DNA of 64,000 nucleotides from Enterococcus faecalis_A. GTDB taxonomy: Bacteria; Bacillota; Bacilli; Lactobacillales; Enterococcaceae. The DNA is taken from assembly GCA_051295955.1 (NCBI GenBank), contig JBPDWA010000003.1, positions 248,001 to 312,000 on the forward strand, in the 5' to 3' direction. A program made the translations under genes and the position numbers. How positions within the stretch are numbered: position 1 is the first letter of the stretch; the number at the start of each line of letters is the position of its first letter. The notes under the pieces were generated by a model that worked only from the letters and a program-made list of their open reading frames with translations, was not told the origin of the DNA and ran no database searches. Of the stretch, positions 44,301-53,685 are shown piece after piece.

Positions 44301-44967
44301 AACACCAGAAGCTACGTATCTTGGGGTTATTGATTATAAGTCCAGTCATCGTAAATTCAATATTACCGAAGCTTATTATGGTCTAGCAATGCAAATGTTA
44401 ACTTATTTAGATGTTGCTTTAATGGATGCTGTTGATTTGGTAGGAAAAGCTGCCAAACCAGCCGGCTCGCTTTATATGCATGTCCATAATCCTGTTTTGG
44501 CCTATGACGGTCAGACTGAGGTTGACCATGAACTTTTGAAAAAATATCAATTTGATGGATTGCTGCTGAAAGCTCCTGATTTGTTAACTCATTTAGACAC
44601 TAGCTTAGAGGCTAAGCAAAGTTCACTGCTCTTTCCTATTGAAAAATCGGCTAAAGAGTTGATTAAACCTGGACGCAGACAAGAAGAAAAATTTGTGACT
44701 GAACCTGAACTTAATGCTTTGTTAAAACACAACCGCAGTAAGTTCATCGAAGCTGGCAACAGAATAACTGGCGGTGAAGTCCAGTTAAATCCGGCTTATC
44801 AAGGCAAGGAACGGATTGCTTGTCGATTTTGTCCTTTCCGCAGTATTTGTGAATTTGATGTGATGCTAAAAGAAAATAACTACAATCGAATGGACCATTT
44901 AAGCAAGGAAGATGTTATGCATCGGCTAATGGTTGATGAAGAGAAAGGAGTGCCGGAAGATGAGTAA
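41377..44967 (+). CDS. rexB: ATP-dependent nuclease subunit B (RexB/AddB)
   Basis: 1196 aa. Works with RexA in end resection for recombinational repair. Lacks a Walker A motif at the N-terminus, as RexB proteins do. The C-terminal RecB-type nuclease has GKIDRVDQIVT ... LGVIDYKSSHRKF (Asp, Asp-x-Lys), and four Cys for the Fe-S staple: one in FFRCQFQYF and three in CRFCPFRSICEF. Overlaps rexA by 8 bases. Confidence 0.95.
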   Translation: MNVQFIRGIAIADLQTPLVEAANQWLNEDAQHEVFYLVPNHIKFEQEIHILQQMKQQQANTSDSIASTRLQVFSFYRLAWYYLQHTQFYSSDVLSDAGAAMIFRKILTEHEEELQIFRGEINKAGFIQQLFHLYQEMKDGNIGLEDLYALLETQQPGVREQDLQAKFQDLLFIFTKFQAQISQYGYESTEILQHLSDYLESTPLQHVQFVVSGFERFTARELRLLEVLMTKAGSVKIALMLDRQYPTELPDSRSIFYEAGKTYHQLYQMARSHQIPVLADQVVPEQLQPLIVNPQLQALNHYWIAAQERVVEPQRQLLEGEGLELWQAENSKEEVTQVAREIRRLVSEEGYRYLDIQILTRDLPCYENLLEPIFTDHEIPIYVDREMTMERHPLVEWIDSLFAIAAYNYRYRDVLRFLRTELFFPAQSEVAADEDDWLAQRNEWRRKIDLTENVVLAYGYEGHYWQREKDWQFIRYDFETEEQEDVALMEQASNQVRQAVQRLLPVFFEAMTTAATGKEAATLFYRFLIECGVEIQLNKWRQQAIANGQLEIAKNHEQTWTALMSLLDDYVTVYGEERFDFALFQEVFTSGLEGLHYNKVPTAIDQVQVRRMDLTRPAVAKAVFAIGMTEEIFPQKVENKSLLSDEERQLVNDQLAENQYLSEDTNRKMAREPYVAYLVFSSAQQRLYLSYPAVKDTKQEVKASPYFRTIQQAFSLPLLLKNEVRIEDDAKTSLEKISTFRTLIGELTSLKRQRKETNRGLLPFWLNMEKSLMNQPLADLAERVFASLKHQNIPENIEAKLAEPLYGKHIYTSVSRMESFFRCQFQYFSRYGLGLKERTIFGLSSAATGEFFHESLDQFFKQLLTKQRILTEMSDKEVQTFAEEVIERVLDDPRFSVLTTSSRMNYLRYQLSQTVKKVGWALKRQSQRSGMSTVQTELLFGQIAAQKGIRGLELPLENNGKISVRGKIDRVDQIVTPEATYLGVIDYKSSHRKFNITEAYYGLAMQMLTYLDVALMDAVDLVGKAAKPAGSLYMHVHNPVLAYDGQTEVDHELLKKYQFDGLLLKAPDLLTHLDTSLEAKQSSLLFPIEKSAKELIKPGRRQEEKFVTEPELNALLKHNRSKFIEAGNRITGGEVQLNPAYQGKERIACRFCPFRSICEFDVMLKENNYNRMDHLSKEDVMHRLMVDEEKGVPEDE

Positions 44968-47900
44968 AACGATCCCTTTGCGGCCTCATAATGAACAATT
45001 TACCGACAGTCAGTGGCAGGCCGTTTTTGACGGAGATGAAAATATCTTAGTTTCTGCTTCAGCCGGTTCAGGTAAAACGACGGTTTTGGTGCGGCGTGTA
45101 ATTGAAAAAATCAAAAGCGGTATTGATCTTGATCGTTTATTAATTGTTACTTATACCGAAGCAGCCGCCAAAGAAATGAAAGAACGAATTCAAGTGGCAT
45201 TACAAAAGACGATAAGTGAAGCGAGTGCGCCGACTTTACAGCGTCATTTTACCAGACAACTGGCATTATTGCCGACTGCCAATATCAGCACGTTGCATGC
45301 TTTTTGTTTAACCGTTATTCGTCGCTTTTACTATTTGATTGAAGCGGACCCGGTTTTTCGTTTGCTAACAGATGAAACGGAAACACTTTTGCTGAAAGAA
45401 GACGTTTGGGATGATTTACGGGAAACTTTTTATGCAGAAAATCACGCCGCTTTTTATCGTCTAACGGAGAATTTTTCCAATGACCGTAATGATGAGGGCT
45501 TAACTAAATTGATCTTCTCCTTTTATGATTTCGCTAAAGCTAATCCTGATCCTGACGGCTGGATTGAACAACTAGTACAAAGCTATGCTGTAGGTTCGCA
45601 CTTAGGGGACTCGCCGTTATTTCAAATATATTTGAAGCCGACAATTTTAGATACTTTAGCACGCTGCTTACGGCGTTATCAGGAAATGGTGCAATTAACT
45701 GAAAATGATGAAAAGCTAGCAAAAATTTGTCAGCTTGCTCAAATAGAGCACCAACAAACCCAGCAGTTGTTTGTTTTTTTACAAGCCAATGATTTGCAAG
45801 GCGCTTATCAGCTAACGGAAAGTTTGCAATTTGGCCGTTATCCAACTGTGCGGGATGAAGAAGCTAAAGTAATTGCCGGACAAGCCAAAGACCTGCGGGA
45901 ACAAAATAAAAAAGCGATCAATGATATAAAAGCCAATTTATTTACGTTATCACCGGCAGCAATGAAAGATATTATGCAAGAAGCTGCGCCGCTGGTGGCG
46001 GAACTAGCGCGGGTAGGACAGGCCTTTATCGATGCGTATAGTACTGAAAAGTTAAAGCGTAACTTGGTTGACTTCAATGATTTGGAACATTATACGTTAG
46101 CAATTTTGGCTCAAAAAACGGCAGCAGGGATGGTTGCTTCAGAAGCATCACTTTATTATCGTCATAAATTTGAAGAAGTATTAGTGGATGAATATCAGGA
46201 TATTAACCAGTTGCAAGAAACCATTTTATATTGGCTGCGGCGTCCGGCTGCCAAGGAAGGCAACTTATTTATGGTAGGAGATGTAAAGCAGTCCATTTAT
46301 TCCTTTAGGCTAGCGGATCCAACATTATTTATCGATAAATATTCGAAATATGGCCGTGGTGAAGAAGGCAAACGGATTATTCTGGCAGAAAATTTTCGTT
46401 CCAGAAAAACGGTGCTGGACTTCACCAACTTAGTCTTTGAACAACTGATGGATGAGCAAGTTGGTCAAATTGAATACGACGAAGCAGCGGCTTTAATTCC
46501 TGGTTTTGATCAGTTCAACGACTCAGGCGATTACGCCACCGAATTGCTGATTTATGAAAAGAAGGCAGCGGTGTCGGAGGATCAAGCCGCAGTTCTTCCT
46601 GAACTTGCTGCTACTGAATTTGTGATTGAAGATAAAACACAAGGAGAGCTTTATCTCACCGCTTTGAAAATTCGTGAGCTAGTAGACAGTCAATTTGAGA
46701 TTTATGATAAAAAAACTCAGACTGTCCGCCCGGTAACTTATCAAGATATTGTTTTGTTGACACCTACTAAAAAGAATAACTTGGCTATTTTGGATGTTTT
46801 CAAAACAGTTAACATTCCCATCCAGGTCAACGATGCACAAAATTATTTTCAAGCGACGGAAATTCGCATTATGGTTGCTCTTTTGCAGTTGATTGATAAT
46901 CCGTATCAAGATATTCCCTTAGCTGCTGTCTTACGTTCCCCAATCGTTGGTCTGAAAGAAAAAGAATTAGTGTTGATTCGTTTAGCCAATCAAAAAGCCA
47001 GTTATTATGATGCCTTTTTAGCTTTTAACAAAAAAACAGAACTAACAACTGACGAAAAAACATTGCAAAAACAAACATTGGCTTTTGCTTCCTTACTGGA
47101 AAAATGGCGTGAAATGGCACGACGTACCCAGCTGGCGGACTTAATCTGGACGATTTATCGTGATACGGCATACTTAGATTATGTTGGTGGCTTGCCAGCC
47201 GGCAAACAGCGTCAAGCGAATCTGTATGCTTTGGCGGATCGCGGCGCTGCTTATGAAAAAACGACATTTCGTGGGCTCTTCCAGTTTGTGCGCTTTATTG
47301 AAAAAATGCAGGAAAAAGATAAAGACTTAGCTGAGCCGGTGGTTTTGACTGATGAAAATGCAGTTCGTGTAATGACGATCCATGCAAGTAAAGGCTTGGA
47401 ATTCCCTATAGTTTTCGTTTTGGATATGACGAAGGAATTTAATTTAGGTGATTTAAACGAACGATATATTTTTGAAGAAAAATTAGGTGTTGGCCTGCGT
47501 TATTTGCAGTCGGATACGCGGGTTCTTTATGATACGTTGCCGTTTTTAGCTATTAAACAAGTTCGCTTAAAAAAACTTTTATCTGAAGAAATGAGAAAGC
47601 TCTACGTCGCCTTAACGAGAGCGGAGCAAAAATTATTTTTAGTGGGTTCTTATAATGATCAGCAATCTATGTGGAAAGAATGGCAAAAAGTAGCGGACGT
47701 TACCAATAAGGTCTTACCTGCTGAAAATCGACTGCAAGCTAAAAGTAGTTTAATGAATTGGGTAGGAATGTCCTTAATTCGTCACCGAACAGCTTCTGAG
47801 TATCAAACTGAAATGGCTGTGGTGACTTTGCCTGAAATTTGGGCGCATCCAGCTACGTTTACAATTGAGTGCAAAAATGAAACCCAAATCAAAGCAGCGC

Positions 47901-48766
47901 TAGCTCAATTGCAATTTACCGAAGCAGCACAAACACCAGTAGTGACTGATGAACAAGTTCCAGCTGTTTTAATTACGCAAGGCTTAAAACGGTTGAATTA
48001 TCAATATCCGTTTACTGTGGCTAGCCAAACGACTAGCTATCAATCCGTCTCTGAAATCAAGCGGGTGTTTGATGACCCCGATAACCAACAATTGTTGCAA
48101 ATTGATATGAATCCTGATCAAACTATTCAAGCTAATCCAGTAATCGTTAATCGGATGACTGATGCAGTATTAGCAAAACCGAAATTCATGGATACAGTTC
48201 AAGCACCTTCGGCAGCTGAAATTGGTACTGCTACCCATTATTTATTACAGCTGATGGACTTAACAAAAGTTCCTACTAAAAAATCTTTAGATCAACTAAA
48301 GCAGCAACTGATTGATCGTAAAGTGATTCAAGCGCCTGTAGCAGCCAAAATAAATATTGACCGTTTGCTTAAATTTTATGAAACTGACTTAGGACGCCAA
48401 CTTATTCAGCAATCGGTAACCGTCAAAAGGGAACAGCCATTTTCTATGTTGTTGGATGCAAAGGAGCTCTTTCAAGATTATCCGCAACAAACGCAGGATC
48501 CAATTTTAATTCACGGGATTATTGATGGATATATTGAATTGGAAGATGGCTATCTCTTATACGATTTTAAAACGGATTTTGTTCGGCGCGATGACCCTGA
48601 TGCGCTACAAGAGATCACAATGCGCTACCGCGGTCAATTACTTTTGTATCAACGAGCCTTACAAGAAGCGACACAAAAGAAGGTTCAGAGCATATATCTA
48701 ATCCTATTGAGTGCTGGTCTTGTGATTGATGCTTTAAATGGAACTGTGATTGACCGATTTAATTAA
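44960..48766 (+). CDS. rexA: ATP-dependent helicase/nuclease subunit A (RexA/AddA)
   Basis: 1268 aa UvrD-family helicase plus nuclease. Walker A ASAGSGKTTVLVRRV, motif II LVDEYQDINQLQ, motif III GDVKQSIYSFR, motif VI EEMRKLYVALTRAEQKL, and C-terminal nuclease HGIIDGYIEL ... LYDFKTDF. The start at 44960 (ATG after GGAGTGCCGGAAG) overlaps rexB. Confidence 0.96.
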   Translation: MSKTIPLRPHNEQFTDSQWQAVFDGDENILVSASAGSGKTTVLVRRVIEKIKSGIDLDRLLIVTYTEAAAKEMKERIQVALQKTISEASAPTLQRHFTRQLALLPTANISTLHAFCLTVIRRFYYLIEADPVFRLLTDETETLLLKEDVWDDLRETFYAENHAAFYRLTENFSNDRNDEGLTKLIFSFYDFAKANPDPDGWIEQLVQSYAVGSHLGDSPLFQIYLKPTILDTLARCLRRYQEMVQLTENDEKLAKICQLAQIEHQQTQQLFVFLQANDLQGAYQLTESLQFGRYPTVRDEEAKVIAGQAKDLREQNKKAINDIKANLFTLSPAAMKDIMQEAAPLVAELARVGQAFIDAYSTEKLKRNLVDFNDLEHYTLAILAQKTAAGMVASEASLYYRHKFEEVLVDEYQDINQLQETILYWLRRPAAKEGNLFMVGDVKQSIYSFRLADPTLFIDKYSKYGRGEEGKRIILAENFRSRKTVLDFTNLVFEQLMDEQVGQIEYDEAAALIPGFDQFNDSGDYATELLIYEKKAAVSEDQAAVLPELAATEFVIEDKTQGELYLTALKIRELVDSQFEIYDKKTQTVRPVTYQDIVLLTPTKKNNLAILDVFKTVNIPIQVNDAQNYFQATEIRIMVALLQLIDNPYQDIPLAAVLRSPIVGLKEKELVLIRLANQKASYYDAFLAFNKKTELTTDEKTLQKQTLAFASLLEKWREMARRTQLADLIWTIYRDTAYLDYVGGLPAGKQRQANLYALADRGAAYEKTTFRGLFQFVRFIEKMQEKDKDLAEPVVLTDENAVRVMTIHASKGLEFPIVFVLDMTKEFNLGDLNERYIFEEKLGVGLRYLQSDTRVLYDTLPFLAIKQVRLKKLLSEEMRKLYVALTRAEQKLFLVGSYNDQQSMWKEWQKVADVTNKVLPAENRLQAKSSLMNWVGMSLIRHRTASEYQTEMAVVTLPEIWAHPATFTIECKNETQIKAALAQLQFTEAAQTPVVTDEQVPAVLITQGLKRLNYQYPFTVASQTTSYQSVSEIKRVFDDPDNQQLLQIDMNPDQTIQANPVIVNRMTDAVLAKPKFMDTVQAPSAAEIGTATHYLLQLMDLTKVPTKKSLDQLKQQLIDRKVIQAPVAAKINIDRLLKFYETDLGRQLIQQSVTVKREQPFSMLLDAKELFQDYPQQTQDPILIHGIIDGYIELEDGYLLYDFKTDFVRRDDPDALQEITMRYRGQLLLYQRALQEATQKKVQSIYLILLSAGLVIDALNGTVIDRFN

Positions 48767-48838
48767 GTCAAAGCTCTAAACAGCTCGACTTACAAATTGT
48801 AAGGAGTGTGGTATACTGCTAATTAAGAGGTGAGGAAG

Positions 48839-49183
48839 ATGGAACAAGTCAAAACATCGAAATTTACACTTTGTCCTAAATTTGAAAAATCATTTTCAAT
48901 ACTCGGTAAAAAGTGGAATGGGTTGATTATTGATGTCTTACTGGAAAACGGTCCTCAGCGCTTTGGCGAATTAAAGCAAAAAATTCCGATGCTTAGTGAT
49001 CGGGTGTTAGTCGAACGCTTAAAAGAATTAGAATGCGAAGGTATCATTACGAAAGCCGTTCGCTGCGAGGAAGGAAATCGTTTAGAGTATTTTTTGACGG
49101 AAAAAGGTAAGGATTTACAATTGGCGATGGAACAAATTCAACATTGGGCGGAAAAATGGGTGACTGACGAAGAATGCAGTTGA
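48839..49183 (+). CDS. HxlR-family transcriptional regulator
   Basis: 114 aa winged helix. KFTLCPKFEKSFSILGKKWN with the conserved N-terminal Cys, GPQRFGELKQKIPMLSDRVLVERLKELE recognition helix and LTEKGKDL wing, as in HxlR/YodB proteins, several of which sense electrophiles or oxidants through that Cys. GAGGTGAGG precedes ATG. No obvious target gene beside it; the pheST promoter overlaps its stop. Confidence 0.88.
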   Translation: MEQVKTSKFTLCPKFEKSFSILGKKWNGLIIDVLLENGPQRFGELKQKIPMLSDRVLVERLKELECEGIITKAVRCEEGNRLEYFLTEKGKDLQLAMEQIQHWAEKWVTDEECS

Positions 49184-49208
49184 CCAAGTGCCTATCTTCT
49201 TGTAAACT
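49180..49208 (+). promoter_or_regulatory. pheST promoter
   Basis: TTGACC (49180-49185) and TAAACT (49203-49208) with 17-base spacing, overlapping the end of the HxlR gene and about 15 bases ahead of the T-box leader. Confidence 0.65.
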
Positions 49209-49214
49209 AGTAAT

Positions 49215-49466
49215 CAATTGAATAACTAAAAAGCGATGACGGAAACAAGTAGTTTTGTTGAAACGAACAGGGAAAATCTTGCCTAAGACTGGAAGCAGAT
49301 TTGCGTCTTCACAAAGTGAAATTCACTTCCTGAGTTTGTTTGATCCCATAAAGACCAAACCGGCGTAAGCCGTTAAAGAGATTAAGTGCATGGCAAAAGT
49401 AACACTGTCATGAATTAGGATGGTACCACGAGAAGCTCGTTCCTTTGAAAGGAACGAGCTTTTTGC
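49215..49466 (+). promoter_or_regulatory. T-box leader, tRNA-Phe type
   Basis: Senses uncharged tRNA-Phe to control pheST. The T-box core AGGATGGTACCACG ends at 49430 (TGGT pairs with the ACCA end of tRNA-Phe) and is followed by the terminator AGCTCGTTCC (49434-49443)/GGAACGAGCT (49451-49460) with TTTT. AGTGAAATTCACTTCC upstream includes TTC as the likely Phe specifier. Stem I limits are approximate. Confidence 0.88.
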
Positions 49467-49470
49467 TGCG

Positions 49471-49850
49471 AAGCACTGCGATTGACGCAAAGCGTTAGAG
49501 CAGATGCTGAGCAGTACTTGGCGAACGCAAGAGAGCGAAGACTTCGCTAGTCTAAAGCACTGCGATTGACGCAAAGCGTTAGAGCAGATGCTGAGCAGTA
49601 CTTGGCGAACGCAAGAGAGCGAAGACTCCGCTAGTCTGAAGCACTGCGATTGACGCAAAGCGTTAGAGCAGATGCTGAGCAGTACTTGGCGAATGCAAGA
49701 GAGCGAAGACTCCGCTAGTCTGAAGCACTGCGATTGACGCAAAGCGTTAGAGCAGATGCTGAGCAGTACTTGGCGAACGCAAGAGAGCGAAGATTCCGCT
49801 GGTCTGAAGCACTGTGATTGACGCAAAGCGTCAAGGCAGAGACAGAGCAG
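49471..49850. repeat. 84-bp tandem repeat, four full copies plus a decayed fifth
   Basis: Copies start AAGCACTGCGATTGACGC at 49471, 49555, 49639 and 49723, each exactly 84 bases, with only a few base differences between them; a fifth from 49807 diverges after about 30 bases. The array lies in the pheST mRNA between the T-box terminator and pheS. Units contain GCGTT ... AACGC and GACT ... AGTC short inverted repeats. No gene is evident; the period is a multiple of three, so it opens an artefactual reverse ORF. Confidence 0.92.
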
Positions 49851-50113
49851 TGCAAGGTGAAAGCAAGAAACGTTGGCTCTTATCCGTTGTTTCAAGCCTC
49901 GGTACAAAGCGTCACGTTCTTACATACTTCACTACGACTGACGCAAGGCAGTAGTATAGCTACGATGCATCACTTGAAATTTGAGGAAGCAATGCTAAAA
50001 ACACAAGAATTTCCACTGGTTTAGTCGAGTTGTTATTTGTACTAAAGTGGCAGTACCGTGGAAGGATTGTTATTTTATACACTAAGTATTTTACAAGAGA
50101 AAGGAAGCAGACG
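49851..50113. other. Rest of the pheST leader
   Basis: Holds a further degenerate repeat trace (CACTACGACTGACGCAAGGC near 49928) and, at 50045-50062, AAAGTGGCAGTACCGTGGA, which looks like a degraded T-box core. No supported ORF: the 68-codon frame at 49818 lacks a ribosome site. Confidence 0.4.
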
Positions 50114-51160
50114 ATGAGATTACAAGCGCAATTGGAAACATTAAAAGATGATACATTAAAACAAATTGAAGCCGTAACATCCTTAAAAGAATTGAACCAA
50201 ATTCGTGTAGAAACTTTGGGAAAAAAAGGACCGATTACTGAAGTTTTAAGAGGAATGAAAAATCTTTCTCCGGAAGAACGGCCAGTCGTCGGCAGCTTTG
50301 CAAATGAGATTCGTGATTTACTAACGCAAGCTATCGATCAACGAAAAAATACTTTGGAAGCAGCAGCCTTAAATGCTGCCCTAGCTGAAGAAACAATTGA
50401 CGTTACCTTACCAGGACAACAGATGCCCCAAGGAACGCGTCATGTACTAACCCAAGTGATGGAAGAAATCGAAGATATTTTTGTAGGTATGGGCTACCAA
50501 ATTGTAGAAGGCTTCGAAGTCGAATCTGATCATTACAATTTTGAACGAATGAATTTGCCTAAAGACCACCCAGCTCGTGATATGCAAGATACTTTTTATA
50601 TCTCAGACGAACTGTTAATTCGCACACATACGTCACCGGTGCAAGCTCGGACGATGGAAAAACATGACTTTTCAAAAGGCGCTTTACGGATGATTTCTCC
50701 AGGGAAAGTCTTCCGCCGGGATACAGATGATGCAACCCACAGTCATCAATTTCACCAAATTGAAGGGCTGGTGATCGATAAAAATATCACGATGGGAGAC
50801 TTAAAAGGAACCCTTGAAGTAGTGATGAAAAAAATGTTTGGTGCTGAACGTAGCATTCGTTTACGTCCTAGCTACTTCCCATTTACGGAGCCATCAGTGG
50901 AAGTGGATGTCAGCTGTTTTAAATGCGGCGGAGCAGGCTGTAACGTCTGCAAGCAAACCGGCTGGATTGAAATTTTAGGTGCTGGCATGGTACATCCGGA
51001 TGTGTTACAAATGTCCGGTATCGATCCAGCTGAATACAGTGGCTTTGCCTTTGGCTTGGGGCCTGATCGGGTAGCAATGTTGCGCTATGGCGTTAATGAT
51101 ATTCGTAATTTCTATTTAAACGATTTACGTTTCTTAAATCAATTCAAGATAAAGGAGTAG
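50114..51160 (+). CDS. pheS: Phenylalanine-tRNA ligase alpha subunit
   Basis: 348 aa. N-terminal coiled coil, then class II core with motif 2 (RMISPGKVFRRDTDDATHSHQFHQIEG region) and motif 3 (GFAFGLGPDRVAMLRYG, carrying the Ala/Gly pocket residue). A CxxC-like Cys set (CFKCGGAGCNVCKQTGW) is present as in Firmicute PheS. The start at 50114 follows AGAAAGGAAG; the longer frame from 50030 has no ribosome site. Seven bases before pheT, T-box controlled. Confidence 0.97.
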   Translation: MRLQAQLETLKDDTLKQIEAVTSLKELNQIRVETLGKKGPITEVLRGMKNLSPEERPVVGSFANEIRDLLTQAIDQRKNTLEAAALNAALAEETIDVTLPGQQMPQGTRHVLTQVMEEIEDIFVGMGYQIVEGFEVESDHYNFERMNLPKDHPARDMQDTFYISDELLIRTHTSPVQARTMEKHDFSKGALRMISPGKVFRRDTDDATHSHQFHQIEGLVIDKNITMGDLKGTLEVVMKKMFGAERSIRLRPSYFPFTEPSVEVDVSCFKCGGAGCNVCKQTGWIEILGAGMVHPDVLQMSGIDPAEYSGFAFGLGPDRVAMLRYGVNDIRNFYLNDLRFLNQFKIKE

Positions 51161-51167
51161 TTTCCCT

Positions 51168-53591
51168 ATGTTAGTTTCTTATAAATGGTTAAGTGAATAT
51201 TTGGATCTTCATCAAGTTTCGCCTAAAGAATTAGCTGATCAAATGTCTTTGACAGGGATTGAAGTGGAAGGAATTAAAGTGCCGGAAACGGGCTTGAAAA
51301 AAATTGTCGTAGGGGAAGTCAAAACCTGCATTCCACATCCGAATTCTGATCATTTGTCAATTTGCCAAGTAGATATTGGCGAAGCAGAGTTATCACAAAT
51401 TGTTTGTGGCGCGCCCAATGTCAAAGCTGGTATCAAAGTAATTGTTGCTTTACCGGGTTCACGGATTACAGGCAATCAAAAAATCAAAAAAGGTAAGATG
51501 CGTGGAGAAGTGTCTAACGGTATGATTTGCTCATTGCAAGAGTTGGGGTATTCTGATAACGTAATTCCTAAAGCTTATGCAGACGGTATCTACTATTTGC
51601 CTGAGTCAGCTGAAAACGGCGCACCTGTTTTTCCTTATTTGGACATGGACGATGCGATTATTGAAATGTCTATTACCCCTAATCGAGCAGACGCCCTCAG
51701 CATGCGCGGCGTGGCTTATGAAGTGGGGGCGATTTATCGTCAAAAACCGTCATTTTCTGAACCTGAACTGAAAGAAGATGATAGCGATCATGTCGAAAAC
51801 TACCTAACGACAAAAGTTGCCGATTCAAACGACACTCCGGCGTATGTAATTCGAATGATTAAAGATGTCAAAATCGCTGAAAGTCCACTTTGGTTGCAAA
51901 ATCGTTTAATGAATGAAGGGATTCGGCCAATTAATAACGTAGTTGATGTTACAAACTATATATTATTATTGTTCGGACAACCACTTCATGCATTTGATTA
52001 CGCTCAATTAAATAGTAAAGAAATTTTGGTGCGCCGTGCTCAAGCTGGTGAAGAAATTGTCACGTTAGACGGAGAAACTAGAAACCTAACAAGCGATAAC
52101 ATTGTAGTAACCAATGGTCAAGTCCCTGTTGCTCTGGCTGGAGTTATGGGGGGCGCCAATTCTGAAATCACTGATAAGACGACCACGGTTGCATTGGAAG
52201 CTGCGATATTTGAAAGCTCAGCAATTCGAAAAACATCTAAAATGTTTAATTTACGCAGCGAATCTTCCAGTCGTTTTGAAAAAGGGATTAATCAAGCAAC
52301 AGTACAAGTCGCTTGTGATGCTGCAGCAGCTATGATTGCCCAACTAGCTGGCGGTACAGTAGTTGCTGGATCAAGCGTAGCTGTGCAACCTGAGGTGGAA
52401 GAAGTCTGCGTTGCTGTCACCTTGGACCGTATTAACCAATATTTAGGGACATCATTGGATGAAGCTACTGTCAATGAGATTTTTGAAGCCTTAGGTTTTC
52501 CTTATGAAGTCCAAGCTGGTGCATACCAGGTAACGGTTCCGCCACGACGTTGGGATATTCACATTGAAGCAGATATTATTGAAGAAGTGGCCCGTATTTA
52601 TGGCTATAACCGCTTGCCAGCTACTTTGCCAAATGGCGAAACAGTGGCCGGAAGTTTAACGAAAAGCCAACAAACGTTGCGCACGCTCAGAGGAATTCTT
52701 GAAGGGCACGGCATCAGTGAAGCAATCAGTTATGCGTTAACGACAGAAGCAAAATCACGGCAATTTATGCTACGAGAAAGTGTAACTACCCGTTTGCAAT
52801 GGCCTATGAGTGAAGAACGCTCCGTTTTACGGATGAACTTAATTTCTGGTTTGTTGGATGACATAGCTTATAACGTGGCGCGTAAAAACAATAATATTGC
52901 TTTTTATGAAGTAGGACGAGTGTTCTATCAAGAGCGTGATCCTCAAAAAGAGTTGCCTTTAGAAGAAACGCATTTGGCTTTAGCCATTTGTGGGAGCCAG
53001 ACAGAGAAAGATTGGCAGACGCAAGCTGTACCAGTAGACTTTTATACAGTGAAAGGTTTGGTAGAAACGCTAGTAGGGGCTCTCGGCTTTACCGATAGAA
53101 TTCTTTACCAGGCTACGGATACCATTAAAGAACTTCATCCGGGACGGACAGCGTTGATATGCTTAGATGAAGCAGTGGTTGGCTTTATAGGTCAAGTCCA
53201 TCCAATGCTTGCCAAAGAGTATGAAGTTCCCGCTACCTATGTTGCTGAATTAAACTTACAGGCACTACTGTCAGCAACGGCTAGTGGTGTTCATTATGAA
53301 GCAGTCTCTAAATACCCAGCAGTGACGCGCGATATGGCGCTATTAGTGGATCGAAAAGTAACCAATCAAGAATTAGTATCCGTTATTCAAAAACAAGCTG
53401 GAAACTATTTGAAAGACATTCATTTATTCGATGTATATCAAGGGACATCACTTGGTGCAGAGAAAAAATCTATGGCTTACAGCTTAACCTTCGTCAATCC
53501 AGAAGCAACCTTAGTTGAGGAAGAAATCAATCGTTCAATGGAAAAAGTAATTCATGCGCTGATTGAAGCTTATGATGTAACCATCCGTTAA
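51168..53591 (+). CDS. pheT: Phenylalanine-tRNA ligase beta subunit
   Basis: 807 aa. Domains in order: EMAP-like tRNA-binding domain (about 40-150), B3/B4 editing domain (about 210-390), B5 (about 410-475), the catalytic-like core and the C-terminal ferredoxin-fold anticodon-binding domain (SKYPAVTRDMALLVD to the end). Full family length. Pairs with PheS as a heterotetramer. Confidence 0.97.
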   Translation: MLVSYKWLSEYLDLHQVSPKELADQMSLTGIEVEGIKVPETGLKKIVVGEVKTCIPHPNSDHLSICQVDIGEAELSQIVCGAPNVKAGIKVIVALPGSRITGNQKIKKGKMRGEVSNGMICSLQELGYSDNVIPKAYADGIYYLPESAENGAPVFPYLDMDDAIIEMSITPNRADALSMRGVAYEVGAIYRQKPSFSEPELKEDDSDHVENYLTTKVADSNDTPAYVIRMIKDVKIAESPLWLQNRLMNEGIRPINNVVDVTNYILLLFGQPLHAFDYAQLNSKEILVRRAQAGEEIVTLDGETRNLTSDNIVVTNGQVPVALAGVMGGANSEITDKTTTVALEAAIFESSAIRKTSKMFNLRSESSSRFEKGINQATVQVACDAAAAMIAQLAGGTVVAGSSVAVQPEVEEVCVAVTLDRINQYLGTSLDEATVNEIFEALGFPYEVQAGAYQVTVPPRRWDIHIEADIIEEVARIYGYNRLPATLPNGETVAGSLTKSQQTLRTLRGILEGHGISEAISYALTTEAKSRQFMLRESVTTRLQWPMSEERSVLRMNLISGLLDDIAYNVARKNNNIAFYEVGRVFYQERDPQKELPLEETHLALAICGSQTEKDWQTQAVPVDFYTVKGLVETLVGALGFTDRILYQATDTIKELHPGRTALICLDEAVVGFIGQVHPMLAKEYEVPATYVAELNLQALLSATASGVHYEAVSKYPAVTRDMALLVDRKVTNQELVSVIQKQAGNYLKDIHLFDVYQGTSLGAEKKSMAYSLTFVNPEATLVEEEINRSMEKVIHALIEAYDVTIR

Positions 53592-53631
53592 TAAACAAAC
53601 GATCGTTAAGTACTTCTGAAACTAACTACGA

Positions 53632-53685
53632 TGAAAAAGTGCAGACAAAAGGTCAATGATCTTTTGCCTGTGCTTTTTTTCATTG
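53632..53685 (+). terminator. pheST terminator
   Basis: AAAAAGTGCAGACAAAAG / CTTTTGCCTGTGCTTTTTTT, a long stem with few mismatches and a T7 tail. Confidence 0.85.

Noticed and set aside
49471..49850. CRISPR array
   Set aside because: The units are contiguous 84-bp copies with no unique spacers, and no cas genes are near.
49323..49907. Minus-strand 194-codon ORF with a 28-residue repeat (LRQSQCF type)
   Set aside because: It exists only because the DNA repeat unit (84 bp) is a multiple of three. No ribosome site, Cys/Ser/Leu-rich nonsense composition, and it opposes the pheST leader.
49818..50024. Plus-strand 68-codon ORF in the pheST leader
   Set aside because: Partly repeat-derived, no ribosome site, no conserved look.
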